A DNA stretch of 64,000 nt, from contig NZ_CP195303.1 of the NCBI RefSeq assembly GCF_051245535.1, forward strand, positions 1,116,001 to 1,180,000, in the 5' to 3' direction. A program made the translations under genes and the position numbers. The notes beneath the pieces are model-generated. The model had not been told where the DNA came from and ran no database searches. It was given only the letters and a program-made list of their open reading frames with translations. Shown here in pieces: positions 17,461 to 25,707 of this stretch. Each line of letters opens with the position of its first letter. Positions within the stretch are counted from its first letter, which is position 1. Source of the DNA: Micavibrio aeruginosavorus_D. Its GTDB lineage: Bacteria > Pseudomonadota > Alphaproteobacteria > Micavibrionales > Micavibrionaceae.

Positions 17461-18324
17461 ATGTCGAACCCTCTTTTAAGTGCTATCGCCGGATCGGACA
17501 AAGTGTCCGTGCGCTTGGCAAAAACTCCGGCGGAAATCGAAGCAGCGCAACGTTTGCGCTACAGCATTTTCTATGACGAATTCGGGGCCACCCCGAACGA
17601 CGCCGTCGCAGCCACAAAACTGGATACCGACAAATATGATCCGATTGCCGATCATATCATCGTTGTTGATACGTCCGGTGACGCAGAAAAAATCGTCGGC
17701 ACCTATCGCCTGATCCGTCAGGAACCGGCGGATTCAGTTGGCGGTTTTTACACCAGCAACGAATACGACATCAGCGCCCTGCAATCCTGTGGCATGAGCA
17801 TTCTGGAACTGGGGCGCTCCTGCGTCCTGCCGGATTACCGCACGCGGCCCGTGTTGCAATTGCTGTGGCAAGGCATCGCCAATTACGTGATGGTGGATTA
17901 TCAAATTGAATTGCTGTTCGGGTGCGCCAGCTTCCACGGCACGGACCCGAGCAAGATTTCGGAACAATTATCCTATCTGTATCACTACCACCTCGCCCCG
18001 CCGGGCCTGCGCCCCACGGCGTTGCCGGATCGTTTTGTGAAAATGGATCTGCACCCGAAGGAAAGCCTGAACCCGAAGAAAATTTTCAACGAACTGCCGC
18101 CGTTGATCAAAGGGTATCTGCGCGTTGGGTCCATGGTGGGTGACGGTGCGGTCATTGACACACAATTCAACACCGTTGATGTGTGCATCGTTTTGCAAAC
18201 GCATCTGGTCACCGATCGTTATAAAAAACACTATGAACGCAAAACGGGCCAGAGTATGCCCATCCCCGACGAACTGGCCGGCGAAACCGATGCCGACGCC
18301 CAAGCCCTGTTCCGCCGGGATTGA
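17461..18324 (+). CDS. olsB: L-ornithine N(alpha)-acyltransferase, ornithine lipid synthesis
   Basis: The protein has 287 residues from ATG 17461. It is a GNAT-fold hemolysin-like acyltransferase (Acetyltransf_5 type). Typical OlsB segments are AQRLRYSIFYDEFGA, KIVGTYRLIRQEPAD, ELGRSCVLPDYRTRPVLQLL and LLFGCASFHGTDP. OlsB transfers a 3-hydroxyacyl group from acyl-ACP to ornithine, giving lyso-ornithine lipid at the inner membrane. The next gene, overlapping or 14 bases away depending on start choice, is an OlsA-type acyltransferase that would finish ornithine lipid. A ribosome site is weak (TTGGACG). The frame is open upstream to 17392, but that part lacks family similarity. Confidence 0.88.
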   Translation: MSNPLLSAIAGSDKVSVRLAKTPAEIEAAQRLRYSIFYDEFGATPNDAVAATKLDTDKYDPIADHIIVVDTSGDAEKIVGTYRLIRQEPADSVGGFYTSNEYDISALQSCGMSILELGRSCVLPDYRTRPVLQLLWQGIANYVMVDYQIELLFGCASFHGTDPSKISEQLSYLYHYHLAPPGLRPTALPDRFVKMDLHPKESLNPKKIFNELPPLIKGYLRVGSMVGDGAVIDTQFNTVDVCIVLQTHLVTDRYKKHYERKTGQSMPIPDELAGETDADAQALFRRD

Positions 18325-18338
18325 AAGATAAAATCACA

Positions 18339-19166
18339 ATGACCCGCAGCCTGATCGCCGTTACAAAAGCCCTGATGTTCGTACTGTGGTCCTTGCTGGT
18401 CGCGCCGCTGCAGGTTGTTTTCCTGTTGTTCAACCGCGGACCTGCGGCCTATATCCTGCCGCATATCTGGCAACGCGGCGTGTGCCGCATTCTGGGCCTG
18501 CGTGTTATTGTTGAAGGCACGCCGGATACAACGCGACAAGTGATGTTCGTATCGAACCACCTGTCCTATCTCGACATCCCGGTGATCGCCAGCGTGTTGA
18601 AAGCATCTTTCATCGCGAAGAAGGATGTCAGCTCGTGGCCCGTGTTCGGTTTCCTCTCCACCCTGCAACAAACCGCATTCATCAGCCGCGACCGCAAGGA
18701 TGCGAAGGTTGAGAAAAACAACCTGTCCGCCATGATCGCCGCAGGCAAAAGCCTGATCCTATTCCCGGAAGGCACATCGACCGATGGGTGCGATGTTGTG
18801 AAATTTAAATCCAGCCTGTTTTCGCTGGCCGCCGATCCGGCCACGGGCGCATTCCTGCCGGTTCAGCCGATCAGCATTGTCATGGACAATGTCGATGGTC
18901 GCGTACCCGGTGCGGGCCCCAATGATGTGCGGGATATGTATGCATGGCATGGTGATATGACCATGGGCCCGCATTTATGGAATTTTGTTAAATCCCGGGG
19001 TGCGACCATCCGGCTGGTGTTCCACCCGGTTTTGGACCCACAAGTGTATAACGACCGCAAATTGCTGGCCGATGCCGCATGGAACACCGTGCGCGAAGGC
19101 GTCTCGGGCCCGGCTTTGCCATCAACCCCCGCCTCTACACTTGCCGCCGTGGCCGTTGGCGGCTAG
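18339..19166 (+). CDS. olsA: 1-acyl-glycerol-3-phosphate / lyso-ornithine lipid O-acyltransferase
   Basis: The protein has 275 residues from ATG 18339; a TTG at 18321 is an in-frame alternative that overlaps olsB. A membrane anchor spans about residues 10-32. PlsC motifs are NHLSYLD (His74, Asp79 of the HX4D box), then FISRDRKDAKVEKN and FPEGTSTDG. Such enzymes acylate lysophosphatidic acid or lyso-ornithine lipid. The position directly after olsB argues for the OlsA role, but a separate PlsC function is possible. Confidence 0.85.
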   Translation: MTRSLIAVTKALMFVLWSLLVAPLQVVFLLFNRGPAAYILPHIWQRGVCRILGLRVIVEGTPDTTRQVMFVSNHLSYLDIPVIASVLKASFIAKKDVSSWPVFGFLSTLQQTAFISRDRKDAKVEKNNLSAMIAAGKSLILFPEGTSTDGCDVVKFKSSLFSLAADPATGAFLPVQPISIVMDNVDGRVPGAGPNDVRDMYAWHGDMTMGPHLWNFVKSRGATIRLVFHPVLDPQVYNDRKLLADAAWNTVREGVSGPALPSTPASTLAAVAVGG

Positions 19167-19217
19167 GGTAAAACCAGAATAAAACTCCAGAAAAGAACGA
19201 AAAAGGACGTAAAAACC

Positions 19218-19457
19218 ATGTCGCAAGCGCAGGCCAAACTGAAACTGACCGGCGAGGAATCCTCGAAAATCCAGAAATTCATGGAAAAAACGCTGAAAAC
19301 CCCGGGTCTGACCCTGCGCGCCCGCCCGCAAGCCGCCGACTCGGTTGAAGTGCTGGTGGATGGCGAATATATCGGCCTGATCCACAAGGATCTGGATGAA
19401 GGCGAAACCTCCTATATCTTCACCATGACCATTCTGGATATCGATCTGGAAGAATAA
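19218..19457 (+). CDS. DUF3126 family protein
   Basis: This 79-residue acidic protein reads ESSKIQKFMEKTLKTPGL, then RPQAADSVEVLVDGEYIGL and ETSYIFTMTILDIDLEE, the pattern of the alphaproteobacterial DUF3126 family. It has no signal or membrane segment, so it should be cytosolic. Its function is unknown. It lies 51 bases after olsA, with a purine-rich leader (AAAAAGGACG) before the ATG, and may be co-transcribed. A terminator follows 23 bases after the stop. Confidence 0.85.
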   Translation: MSQAQAKLKLTGEESSKIQKFMEKTLKTPGLTLRARPQAADSVEVLVDGEYIGLIHKDLDEGETSYIFTMTILDIDLEE

Positions 19458-19480
19458 ACCCCGGTTTATCGCGGATTTTG

Positions 19481-19526
19481 AACGCCCTCGCGCCCGTTTT
19501 TCAGTGGCGCCGGGGCGTTTTCCTTT
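19481..19526 (+). terminator. Rho-independent terminator (two-part stem)
   Basis: The outer stem AACGCCC / GGGCGTT and the inner stem GCGCC / GGCGC are followed by TTTTCCTTTT, just downstream of the DUF3126 gene. Confidence 0.75.
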
Positions 19527-19666
19527 TGCGGGTCCGGCAAATTTGCAAAAGCCCTATCCCTTCAGGTACAATTCTATAATCCCTTTTCGTGGTTTGCGTC
19601 ATGACAAAACCCGGGGGATTCTGTACACTCAAGGGGCGTGTGACAATAAGAGGGGACGAAGAGCCT

Positions 19667-20536
19667 ATGATCCTGTTTTCCGGGAATAAAAAATCCAAAG
19701 TCGGTCCCGTGGTTGCACGTGTGTCCGCACGGTCCGTCCTTCGCTCCGCCCTGACGGTTTGTGGCGCGGCTTTGATTGCCGCGACGATCTCGTCCGCCGC
19801 ACAGGCCCAGCCCGCGAGCTGCGACCCCGCTTACTGGGAGTCGATGAAACAACGCGGCATGTTGGAAGCCCAACGCGAAGTGCAGCAAAACCAGAATTTG
19901 ATTTTCAAGGCCGACAGCGTTTTGGAACTCACCTGCTTTGACCGCCAGCTCCAAGCCTTGGCCCAACAGGCCATCAGCCTGTTCAGTGAAACCACACGCT
20001 GGGGCGTTATCCTGTCGCCGACATCTATGGACGCCGCGCTGAACAATCTGGTCACCACCGGATTGATGAACTACATCGCCAACAACAGCTTCGCCCACAA
20101 TTATGGCGGCGGCCGTTTCCCTGGCGACTACACCATGCAATCCGCTTTTGGTGGCAGCACGGTATTCAACTGCAACACCATGGCGCTCGTGTGGGAAGCC
20201 GCCAAATGCTATAACTTCGCCGAAGAAAGCAAAGATGGCTTCTTTATGCTGTCAGATTTCGTTGAACCGCGCGTTGGCGTGGGCCACCAAGGCTTCACCT
20301 GCTCCGGCGATGGCCGCCTCGGCAACATGCGCAGCGTTGCATCCAACTCCGGCGACCAGTATCAGACGGAAACGTATAACTCCTATGCCGGGTTGTTCGC
20401 ATCAAATTCCTGTTCCGCGCCGATCCCGACCGGGGTCCGCGTTACACGCGTGAACATGACGCCGTATGATGAACATATCTGTATCAACCCGGGTTGCGCA
20501 TACAACCTGTCGACCTGTGCGAGCACGGCCCCGTAA
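19667..20536 (+). CDS. Exported Cys-rich protein of unknown function
   Basis: The protein has 289 residues from ATG 19667, preceded by AGAGGGGACGAAGAG; the frame is open back to 19589 but without a start signal. A long signal peptide (about residues 1-48) ends AAQAQ. The mature part opens SCDPAYWESMKQRGMLEAQ and carries about ten cysteines, for example TCFDRQ, VFNCNTM, AAKCYNF, FTCSGDG and CINPGCAYNLSTC. Several disulfides in the periplasm are likely. I do not recognise the family. It stands alone between a terminator and a convergent hypothetical gene. Confidence 0.7.
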   Translation: MILFSGNKKSKVGPVVARVSARSVLRSALTVCGAALIAATISSAAQAQPASCDPAYWESMKQRGMLEAQREVQQNQNLIFKADSVLELTCFDRQLQALAQQAISLFSETTRWGVILSPTSMDAALNNLVTTGLMNYIANNSFAHNYGGGRFPGDYTMQSAFGGSTVFNCNTMALVWEAAKCYNFAEESKDGFFMLSDFVEPRVGVGHQGFTCSGDGRLGNMRSVASNSGDQYQTETYNSYAGLFASNSCSAPIPTGVRVTRVNMTPYDEHICINPGCAYNLSTCASTAP

Positions 20537-20552
20537 GGGACAGATTACAAAA

Positions 20553-20921
20553 TCAGTTGAAGAATTCAGACATCAGCGTTCGGACCTTGGTCTGGACGCT
20601 TTTGTTTTGAGGCTGAAGCTCAAGAAACAAACGGATGGTTTGCAAATTGCGACGGCGATCAATCGCCTCGTATCCCGGCTTTACTGGCTCGGGCTTGATA
20701 TCCGCGGCGGGGTTCCAGGCCTTGGCTCCCGGCGGCAGGGATGGGCGGTCATCGGACATCGGCTGCATCAAATCCAGCAAGGTCCGGTCCCCGATCAACG
20801 CCCGCACCCGGGCCAGCAAGGCCGGGTCCAATTGGTCGCGGGTCTGGCGCAATTGCGTCAGGGCATCGTCCAAAACCTGTTTTCGGCGGAGGGAGACAGG
20901 ATCCATATGGGAATCGGTCAC
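20553..20921 (-). CDS. Hypothetical cytosolic protein
   Basis: The protein has 122 residues from GTG 20921, which has AAAGGA eight bases upstream; an internal ATG at 20906 has no ribosome site. It is mostly helical: residues 10-45 (LRRKQVLDDALTQLRQTRDQ) and the C-terminus (RRRNLQTIRLFLELQPQ) suggest amphipathic helices, with a Pro-rich middle. No motif or family is recognisable. It is convergent with the Cys-rich secreted gene. Codon use resembles its neighbours, so it is probably a real but minor gene. Confidence 0.55.
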   Translation of the reverse strand: MTDSHMDPVSLRRKQVLDDALTQLRQTRDQLDPALLARVRALIGDRTLLDLMQPMSDDRPSLPPGAKAWNPAADIKPEPVKPGYEAIDRRRNLQTIRLFLELQPQNKSVQTKVRTLMSEFFN

Positions 20922-21056
20922 GGCGGAAATCCTTTCCGTTTAGGCGGCTAATCCATTGATTTTCAGCCGATTATGGCCGATTTTTACTGGTCAAAGGGGT
21001 GTGTACCCCTTATATCTTCATACCATTACGATACGCCCATTTGCCTAACACAAGGT

Positions 21057-21203
21057 TAGGGCGTGTCCCCAATTGCAGGATTTTGGCCTGCAAGGCACGA
21101 TTTTCGAGAACCGCACCGCAGAATACATTGATGTATTTGAGGAGCGGAAGCGCAGAAAAGCGGGGCTTGCAGGCCAAAAGCCAAAAATTGGGGACATGCC
21201 CTA
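21057..21203. repeat. 147-bp imperfect palindrome (MITE/REP-like element)
   Basis: The left half, starting TAGGGCGTGTCCCCAATT at 21057, is matched by the right half read in reverse complement (TAGGGCATGTCCCCAATT from 21203). Both then share TTTTGGCCTGCAAG, a less conserved middle, and AATACAT. The centre is AATACATTGATGTATT (21122-21137). It occupies half of the 309-base gap (20922-21230) before waaA. I see no credible gene in it, although short frames are open on both strands. Confidence 0.85.
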
Positions 21204-21230
21204 CAAGGAATTTCCGGGACTTAAAGGACC

Positions 21231-22520
21231 ATGGAACGGATTTACAGGACATTGATGCGGGCCGGGACCCCGGCCTTGCGGCTGTTGCTGGCCACCCGCG
21301 TCAAGCGCGGCAAGGAAGACCCCACCCGTTTGAACGAACGGATGGGTGTGGCTGGTCATGCCCGCCCCGCTGGTCCGCTGGTCTGGTTCCATGCCGCCAG
21401 TGTTGGCGAAGCGCAATCGACCCTGATCCTCATCACCGCCCTGCTCGACGCGCACCCGGACCTCAACATTCTGGTGACCACGGGCACCGTGACGTCGGCG
21501 GAGCTGATGAAGAACCGCCTGCCCTCGCGCGCCATCCACCAATTTTATCCGCTGGATCACCCCATGTGGGTGGAACGGTTTGTCGATCATTGGCAACCCG
21601 ATCTGGTCCTCTGGATGGAATCTGAACTCTGGCCCAATATGCTGGGCGCGATCCGCGCGCGGCATATTCCCGCCGTTCTGGTCAATGCCCGCCTGTCACC
21701 CCGGTCGATGCGCCGTTGGAAAAGTCTGCGCAGCGTGATTACACCGATGCTGTCCACCTTCACCACCATTCTGACGCAGACGGATGAACACGCGGCCAAT
21801 TACCGCGCATTGGGCGCCACCAACGTCATCAGCACGGACAATCTGAAATTCGCGTCCCTGCCGCTCCCGTATAACGCCACCGATCTGCACGCTCTGAAAG
21901 ATGCCATTGGCGCGCGGCCCGTCTGGCTGTATGCCAGCACGCATGACGGTGAAGAAGGGTTGGCCTGCACCCTGCATCGCAAGATGTTTGCAGATTTTCC
22001 TGAATTGCTGACCATCATCGTGCCGCGCCACCCGGAACGGCGCGATGTCATTGCCACCACGGTCCGTGCGGAACATTTGCGCGTCTGTTTACGCGGTCCG
22101 GATAAAAAATTGCCCGGCATGGATGATGACATTTATGTCGCCGATACGTTGGGCGAACTGGGGCTGTTTTACCGCTTGGCCCCCATATCCTGCATCGGCC
22201 GATCCTTCAGCCGCGATGGCGGCGGCGGGCACAACCCGGTCGAAGCCGCCCAGTTGGGCTCCGCCGTCATCTACGGCCCGCTGGTGCAAAACCAGCAAAC
22301 CTTGTATGACGAGATGCGCGATTACGGTGCCGCCATTGCCCTGACCGATACGGCTATGTTTGCCGAAACCTTGCACGATCTGCTGCGCAACCAAAGCCGT
22401 TTGATTGAACAGCAAAATCGTGGCCAGCATTTTGCCCGTGAGAAAAATGCCGTTCTGGATCGCGTCATGGCCGCGATTACACCGTTGGTGCCCACACCCA
22501 AAAAATCGGATGCGGCATAG
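21231..22520 (+). CDS. waaA: 3-deoxy-D-manno-octulosonic acid (Kdo) transferase
   Basis: This 429-residue GT-B-type glycosyltransferase opens MERIYRTLMRAGTPALRLLL (membrane-associated). The acceptor-domain motif VWFHAASVGEAQST contains the catalytic Glu. ILVTTGTVTSAELM, WMESELWPNML and ARLSPRSMRRWKSL follow. The C-terminal nucleotide-sugar domain has GRSFSRDGGGGHNPVEAAQ. WaaA adds Kdo to lipid IVA at the inner face of the cytoplasmic membrane. The start ATG 21231 has AAAGGA. lpxK begins directly after the TAG, and then an LpxL-type gene, so this is a lipid A-Kdo operon. Confidence 0.95.
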   Translation: MERIYRTLMRAGTPALRLLLATRVKRGKEDPTRLNERMGVAGHARPAGPLVWFHAASVGEAQSTLILITALLDAHPDLNILVTTGTVTSAELMKNRLPSRAIHQFYPLDHPMWVERFVDHWQPDLVLWMESELWPNMLGAIRARHIPAVLVNARLSPRSMRRWKSLRSVITPMLSTFTTILTQTDEHAANYRALGATNVISTDNLKFASLPLPYNATDLHALKDAIGARPVWLYASTHDGEEGLACTLHRKMFADFPELLTIIVPRHPERRDVIATTVRAEHLRVCLRGPDKKLPGMDDDIYVADTLGELGLFYRLAPISCIGRSFSRDGGGGHNPVEAAQLGSAVIYGPLVQNQQTLYDEMRDYGAAIALTDTAMFAETLHDLLRNQSRLIEQQNRGQHFAREKNAVLDRVMAAITPLVPTPKKSDAA

Positions 22521-23507
22521 ATGGCCATGAAAACCCCATCCTTCTGGTACAAGGATACCGCCGATTGGCGCGCGCAGGCCTTGGCCGCGCCATCCGCGTT
22601 ATATGCCATGGGCCACGCCGTCCATATGGCCACGGCGCGTCCGCAATCAGTATCCGTCCCGGTGATATGCATTGGCAATATCACCGCCGGCGGAGCCGGA
22701 AAAACCCCCATCGCCCGCGCCGTTATGCGCCTTATTCAGGAACGCGAACTGGCCAGCAATCCGGCCTTTCTCACCCGTGGGTATGGCGGAACGCAAGCGG
22801 GGCCGATCGTGGTGGATACGGCCGCGCATGACGCCACGACTGTGGGTGATGAATCCCTGCTCCTGTCCCGTGATGGCACGACCATTTTATCCCGCAACCG
22901 TTATGACGGCGCGCAATTCGCCGTTACAAACGGATTCAACATGATTGTGATGGATGACGGGTTGCACAACACGTCATTGCACCGCGATCTCAATATTCTG
23001 GTGATTGATGGCATTCACGGTATCGGCAACGGATTGATGATCCCCGCCGGGCCATTGCGCACGCCGTTGCATGACGGGCTGAACCGCGCCGATATTATCA
23101 TCATTATCGGCAATGACCGCACCAATATCGCCGCCCGCGTTCCATCCGGAAAACCCATCATTCATGCTCGGCTGGCCGCCGATGCGATGCCGCAACATGG
23201 TATGCATCATCACGGGTTCTGCGGCCTTGGCCTGCCCGATAAATTCAAGGGCACGTTGCATGAATCCGGATATCAATTGACCGGATTTACCGCCTTCCCC
23301 GACCATCACCCCTACACGCCGGATGATCTGGACCAACTGGTGCATAGAGCCGGGAATGCGCGTTTGATTACGACGGAAAAAGACGCCATGCGCCTGCCCG
23401 CTGATTTTGTCGCGCGCCACACGGTTGAAATCCTGCCCGTATCCATTCGCATCAATGACGATGATGCAGACCGTCTGGCCAGCGCGATTGGAGCCATTCA
23501 CAAATGA
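22521..23507 (+). CDS. lpxK: Tetraacyldisaccharide 4'-kinase
   Basis: This 328-residue protein has the LpxK opening (PSFWYKDTADWRAQALAAPS) with a membrane-proximal N-terminus. The unusual P-loop of the family is VICIGNITAGGAGKTP. RGYGGTQAGPIVVD, VGDESLLL and NMIVMDDGLHNTSLHRDL follow, all typical of LpxK. It phosphorylates the lipid A disaccharide at the 4' position. The ATG abuts the waaA stop codon, and its own end overlaps the next start by four bases (ATGA), so translation is coupled through the operon. Confidence 0.95.
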   Translation: MAMKTPSFWYKDTADWRAQALAAPSALYAMGHAVHMATARPQSVSVPVICIGNITAGGAGKTPIARAVMRLIQERELASNPAFLTRGYGGTQAGPIVVDTAAHDATTVGDESLLLSRDGTTILSRNRYDGAQFAVTNGFNMIVMDDGLHNTSLHRDLNILVIDGIHGIGNGLMIPAGPLRTPLHDGLNRADIIIIIGNDRTNIAARVPSGKPIIHARLAADAMPQHGMHHHGFCGLGLPDKFKGTLHESGYQLTGFTAFPDHHPYTPDDLDQLVHRAGNARLITTEKDAMRLPADFVARHTVEILPVSIRINDDDADRLASAIGAIHK

Positions 23508-24409
23508 AACATCTCCGCTATCTGATCCAGTTTATCGCCATCCTGCCCATTATGGGATTTTTCGCCATTCTGCCCGCCGCCACCGCATCCCGGATCGGTG
23601 GCTGGCTGGGGCGCAAGGCGGGGCCGCATCTGGGTGCCAGTAAAAAGGCCATGCGCCATATCCGCATGGCGTTACCGGGCCGTACAGATGATGAGTATGA
23701 CCGCATCATCACCGGCATGTGGGACAATCTGGGCCGCACATTTGCCGAATACACCCACATCAAAACACTGGCCCGCCAGTGCGCAGTTGTGGACGCCGGC
23801 AAAGTGTTGAATATGGAAGGCGAAAGCAACACCGCCGTCATGTTCTCCGGCCATCTGGGGAATTGGGAATTACAGCCGCCCACGATGCTGACCCAATTTG
23901 GGTACCGCGCCGATACAATCGTCCGCGCGCCGAACAATCCCTATGTCGGATGGTTTTTGAAACGCCTGCGCGAAATGAATGGCCGCATTCAAACATTGCC
24001 GAAATCAAAACAGGGCACGCGCCAATTGGTGCAAACGCTGAAAGATGGCCGGGTCGTCGGCATCCTGATCGACCAGAAATATAACGAGGGTATTGCCATG
24101 CCCTTCTTTGGTCATCCCGCCATGACCAGCACGGCCTTCGTCCAACTGGCGCAGAAATTCAAATGTCCGCTGATCCCCACCCGGCTGGAACGCATCAACG
24201 AAACGCAATGCCGCCTGACCATTTATGACCCCCTGCCCGTTTTCGACGAGGCGGGCAACCCGCGCAAGGTCGAAGACGTCATCATGGACGCCCACGCCAT
24301 GCTGGAACGCTGGATCACCGAACGCCCGGATCAATGGATATGGCTGCACCGCCGCTGGATCGATGAATCCCGCGACGCGACCCATGTGGGCACGGATACC
24401 GTCAACTAA
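23504..24409 (+). CDS. Lipid A late acyltransferase (LpxL/HtrB family)
   Basis: This 301-residue protein has one N-terminal membrane anchor (residues about 4-30). The LpxL signature FSGHLGNWELQPP carries the HX4E catalytic pair. VRAPNNPYVGWFLKRLRE, LIDQKYNEGIAMPFFGHPAM and the final WIWLHRRWID are typical of the family. It transfers a secondary acyl chain from acyl-ACP to Kdo2-lipid IVA or a precursor. The operon order waaA-lpxK-lpxL supports the call; which acyl chain it uses cannot be told. Confidence 0.9.
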   Translation: MKHLRYLIQFIAILPIMGFFAILPAATASRIGGWLGRKAGPHLGASKKAMRHIRMALPGRTDDEYDRIITGMWDNLGRTFAEYTHIKTLARQCAVVDAGKVLNMEGESNTAVMFSGHLGNWELQPPTMLTQFGYRADTIVRAPNNPYVGWFLKRLREMNGRIQTLPKSKQGTRQLVQTLKDGRVVGILIDQKYNEGIAMPFFGHPAMTSTAFVQLAQKFKCPLIPTRLERINETQCRLTIYDPLPVFDEAGNPRKVEDVIMDAHAMLERWITERPDQWIWLHRRWIDESRDATHVGTDTVN

Positions 24410-25510
24410 TCAGAATTTTTCAACGCCGTTGGCGATTTCTTCGGCGGCTTGTTCCATGATGGTTTGCATGGCCGGGCCGAACAGGGCTTTGCCCGCCGGG
24501 GTCATCATATCGCCGCTGAGCTGTTGCGTCATAAAGGCCAGCAACATCTTTGGCCCCGCCGTCATCACGCCGCGTTCTTCCATGATGGACATGGTTTCAA
24601 CACGGCTTTGTTCATAGCTGAGCCCTGCCGAAGAGCCGATATCCGCCTCATGCAGCAGCATGGCCATCATCGATAGAGCCGGATTTTCATCGAACCGGCG
24701 CAATTTGCCGATCATCATCATGCCGATATCATCCTCGGTCACGTTGCCGACGAAGAAATAATCGAAAATTTTCCGCATCCGCACGCACGGGCTGTTTTCC
24801 CCGGCGAAGAAAGTGATGTCGGTGCAAAATACGATGGTTTCAATTTCGGCCAGCAAATCGCGGTCCAGATCCAGTGCCTGAAAATACGGGCGGGCAATAT
24901 CCACCGCGCGTTGTTCCATGTAACCCGGCGTATAAATGCCATCGCGCATGTTATCGCCACCTTCGTGGCCCAGATCGTGAATGGCGGCGGCAATCAACAT
25001 CTGGATAATCTGCGCTTCGCTCAGCTTGATGGCTTTTTCATCCTGCACCGACTGGTGCGTCACCATCAAACGGATCACATGGAACATCACTTTGCGGTAA
25101 TGTTCATTGCCGTGATACAGCAGATTGTTCGGATATTCGGCCAGCAGGGCCGCCGTTAAAACAGACCCCACCCCCGGATGATCGTGGGGAATGTTGAAAT
25201 GATCAATGGCGTGCGCCACCATGGCCACCATGGATGGCCCGCCCCCTTCATCCGCCCAGCGATTGAAAACGGATGTCGCACGCGCGCCATAGGCAACCAG
25301 ATCCGGCCCGAACAGCAATTCGGACACATCGGTAATGCGCGCATCGTCGTCAGCATAATTGTCGATGATTGTGTCGAGAACGGCCACCAGATCGTCGGCC
25401 CCGAATCCCTTTTCATCACCCTGCACGTCCAGCAAACGCGGACGCAAAGCCTTCAGGGCCGAGGTGGCCCAGTAATTTTGGCGCGGTCGTAAAGCCAGTT
25501 CGTGCAGCAA
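24410..25510 (-). CDS. HD-domain phosphodiesterase-like protein
   Basis: The only plausible start is TTG 25510, because an in-frame TAG lies just upstream; the product has 366 residues. The core resembles cyclic-nucleotide phosphodiesterase/HD-fold proteins: YHGNEHYRKVMFHVIRLM, then AAAIHDLGHEGGDN with the HD pair, and LLHEADIGSSAGLSYEQS giving a later metal ligand. The C-terminal part is helical and Met-rich. Such proteins hydrolyse phosphodiester or phosphate groups on nucleotides; the substrate is unknown. It is convergent with lpxL and divergent from aroG. Confidence 0.7.
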   Translation of the reverse strand: MLHELALRPRQNYWATSALKALRPRLLDVQGDEKGFGADDLVAVLDTIIDNYADDDARITDVSELLFGPDLVAYGARATSVFNRWADEGGGPSMVAMVAHAIDHFNIPHDHPGVGSVLTAALLAEYPNNLLYHGNEHYRKVMFHVIRLMVTHQSVQDEKAIKLSEAQIIQMLIAAAIHDLGHEGGDNMRDGIYTPGYMEQRAVDIARPYFQALDLDRDLLAEIETIVFCTDITFFAGENSPCVRMRKIFDYFFVGNVTEDDIGMMMIGKLRRFDENPALSMMAMLLHEADIGSSAGLSYEQSRVETMSIMEERGVMTAGPKMLLAFMTQQLSGDMMTPAGKALFGPAMQTIMEQAAEEIANGVEKF

Positions 25511-25707
25511 AAAATCGACTTTCTTCTATAAAAATGGCCGTGCACTGAACAAAGGACACGCCACACCCAAAAAAACCTGCTTTTTCAGGGTAATATTAAA
25601 GGGTTAAAAAATAAAGGCTTTGCTTGTGATAAGATGGTTTTTCCGGCTATGCTGTTGTGCAAAATAACAAAAAACCTATGTAAATACGGATAGTTAGAGG
25701 AAAAATC

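Noticed and set aside
17452..17461. Alternative upstream starts for olsB and other genes with longer open frames
   Set aside because: Family N-termini and ribosome sites favour the starts chosen; the extra residues show no similarity.
21073..21255. Short open frames on both strands within the palindrome before waaA
   Set aside because: They mirror each other because the DNA is palindromic, and neither has a ribosome site.
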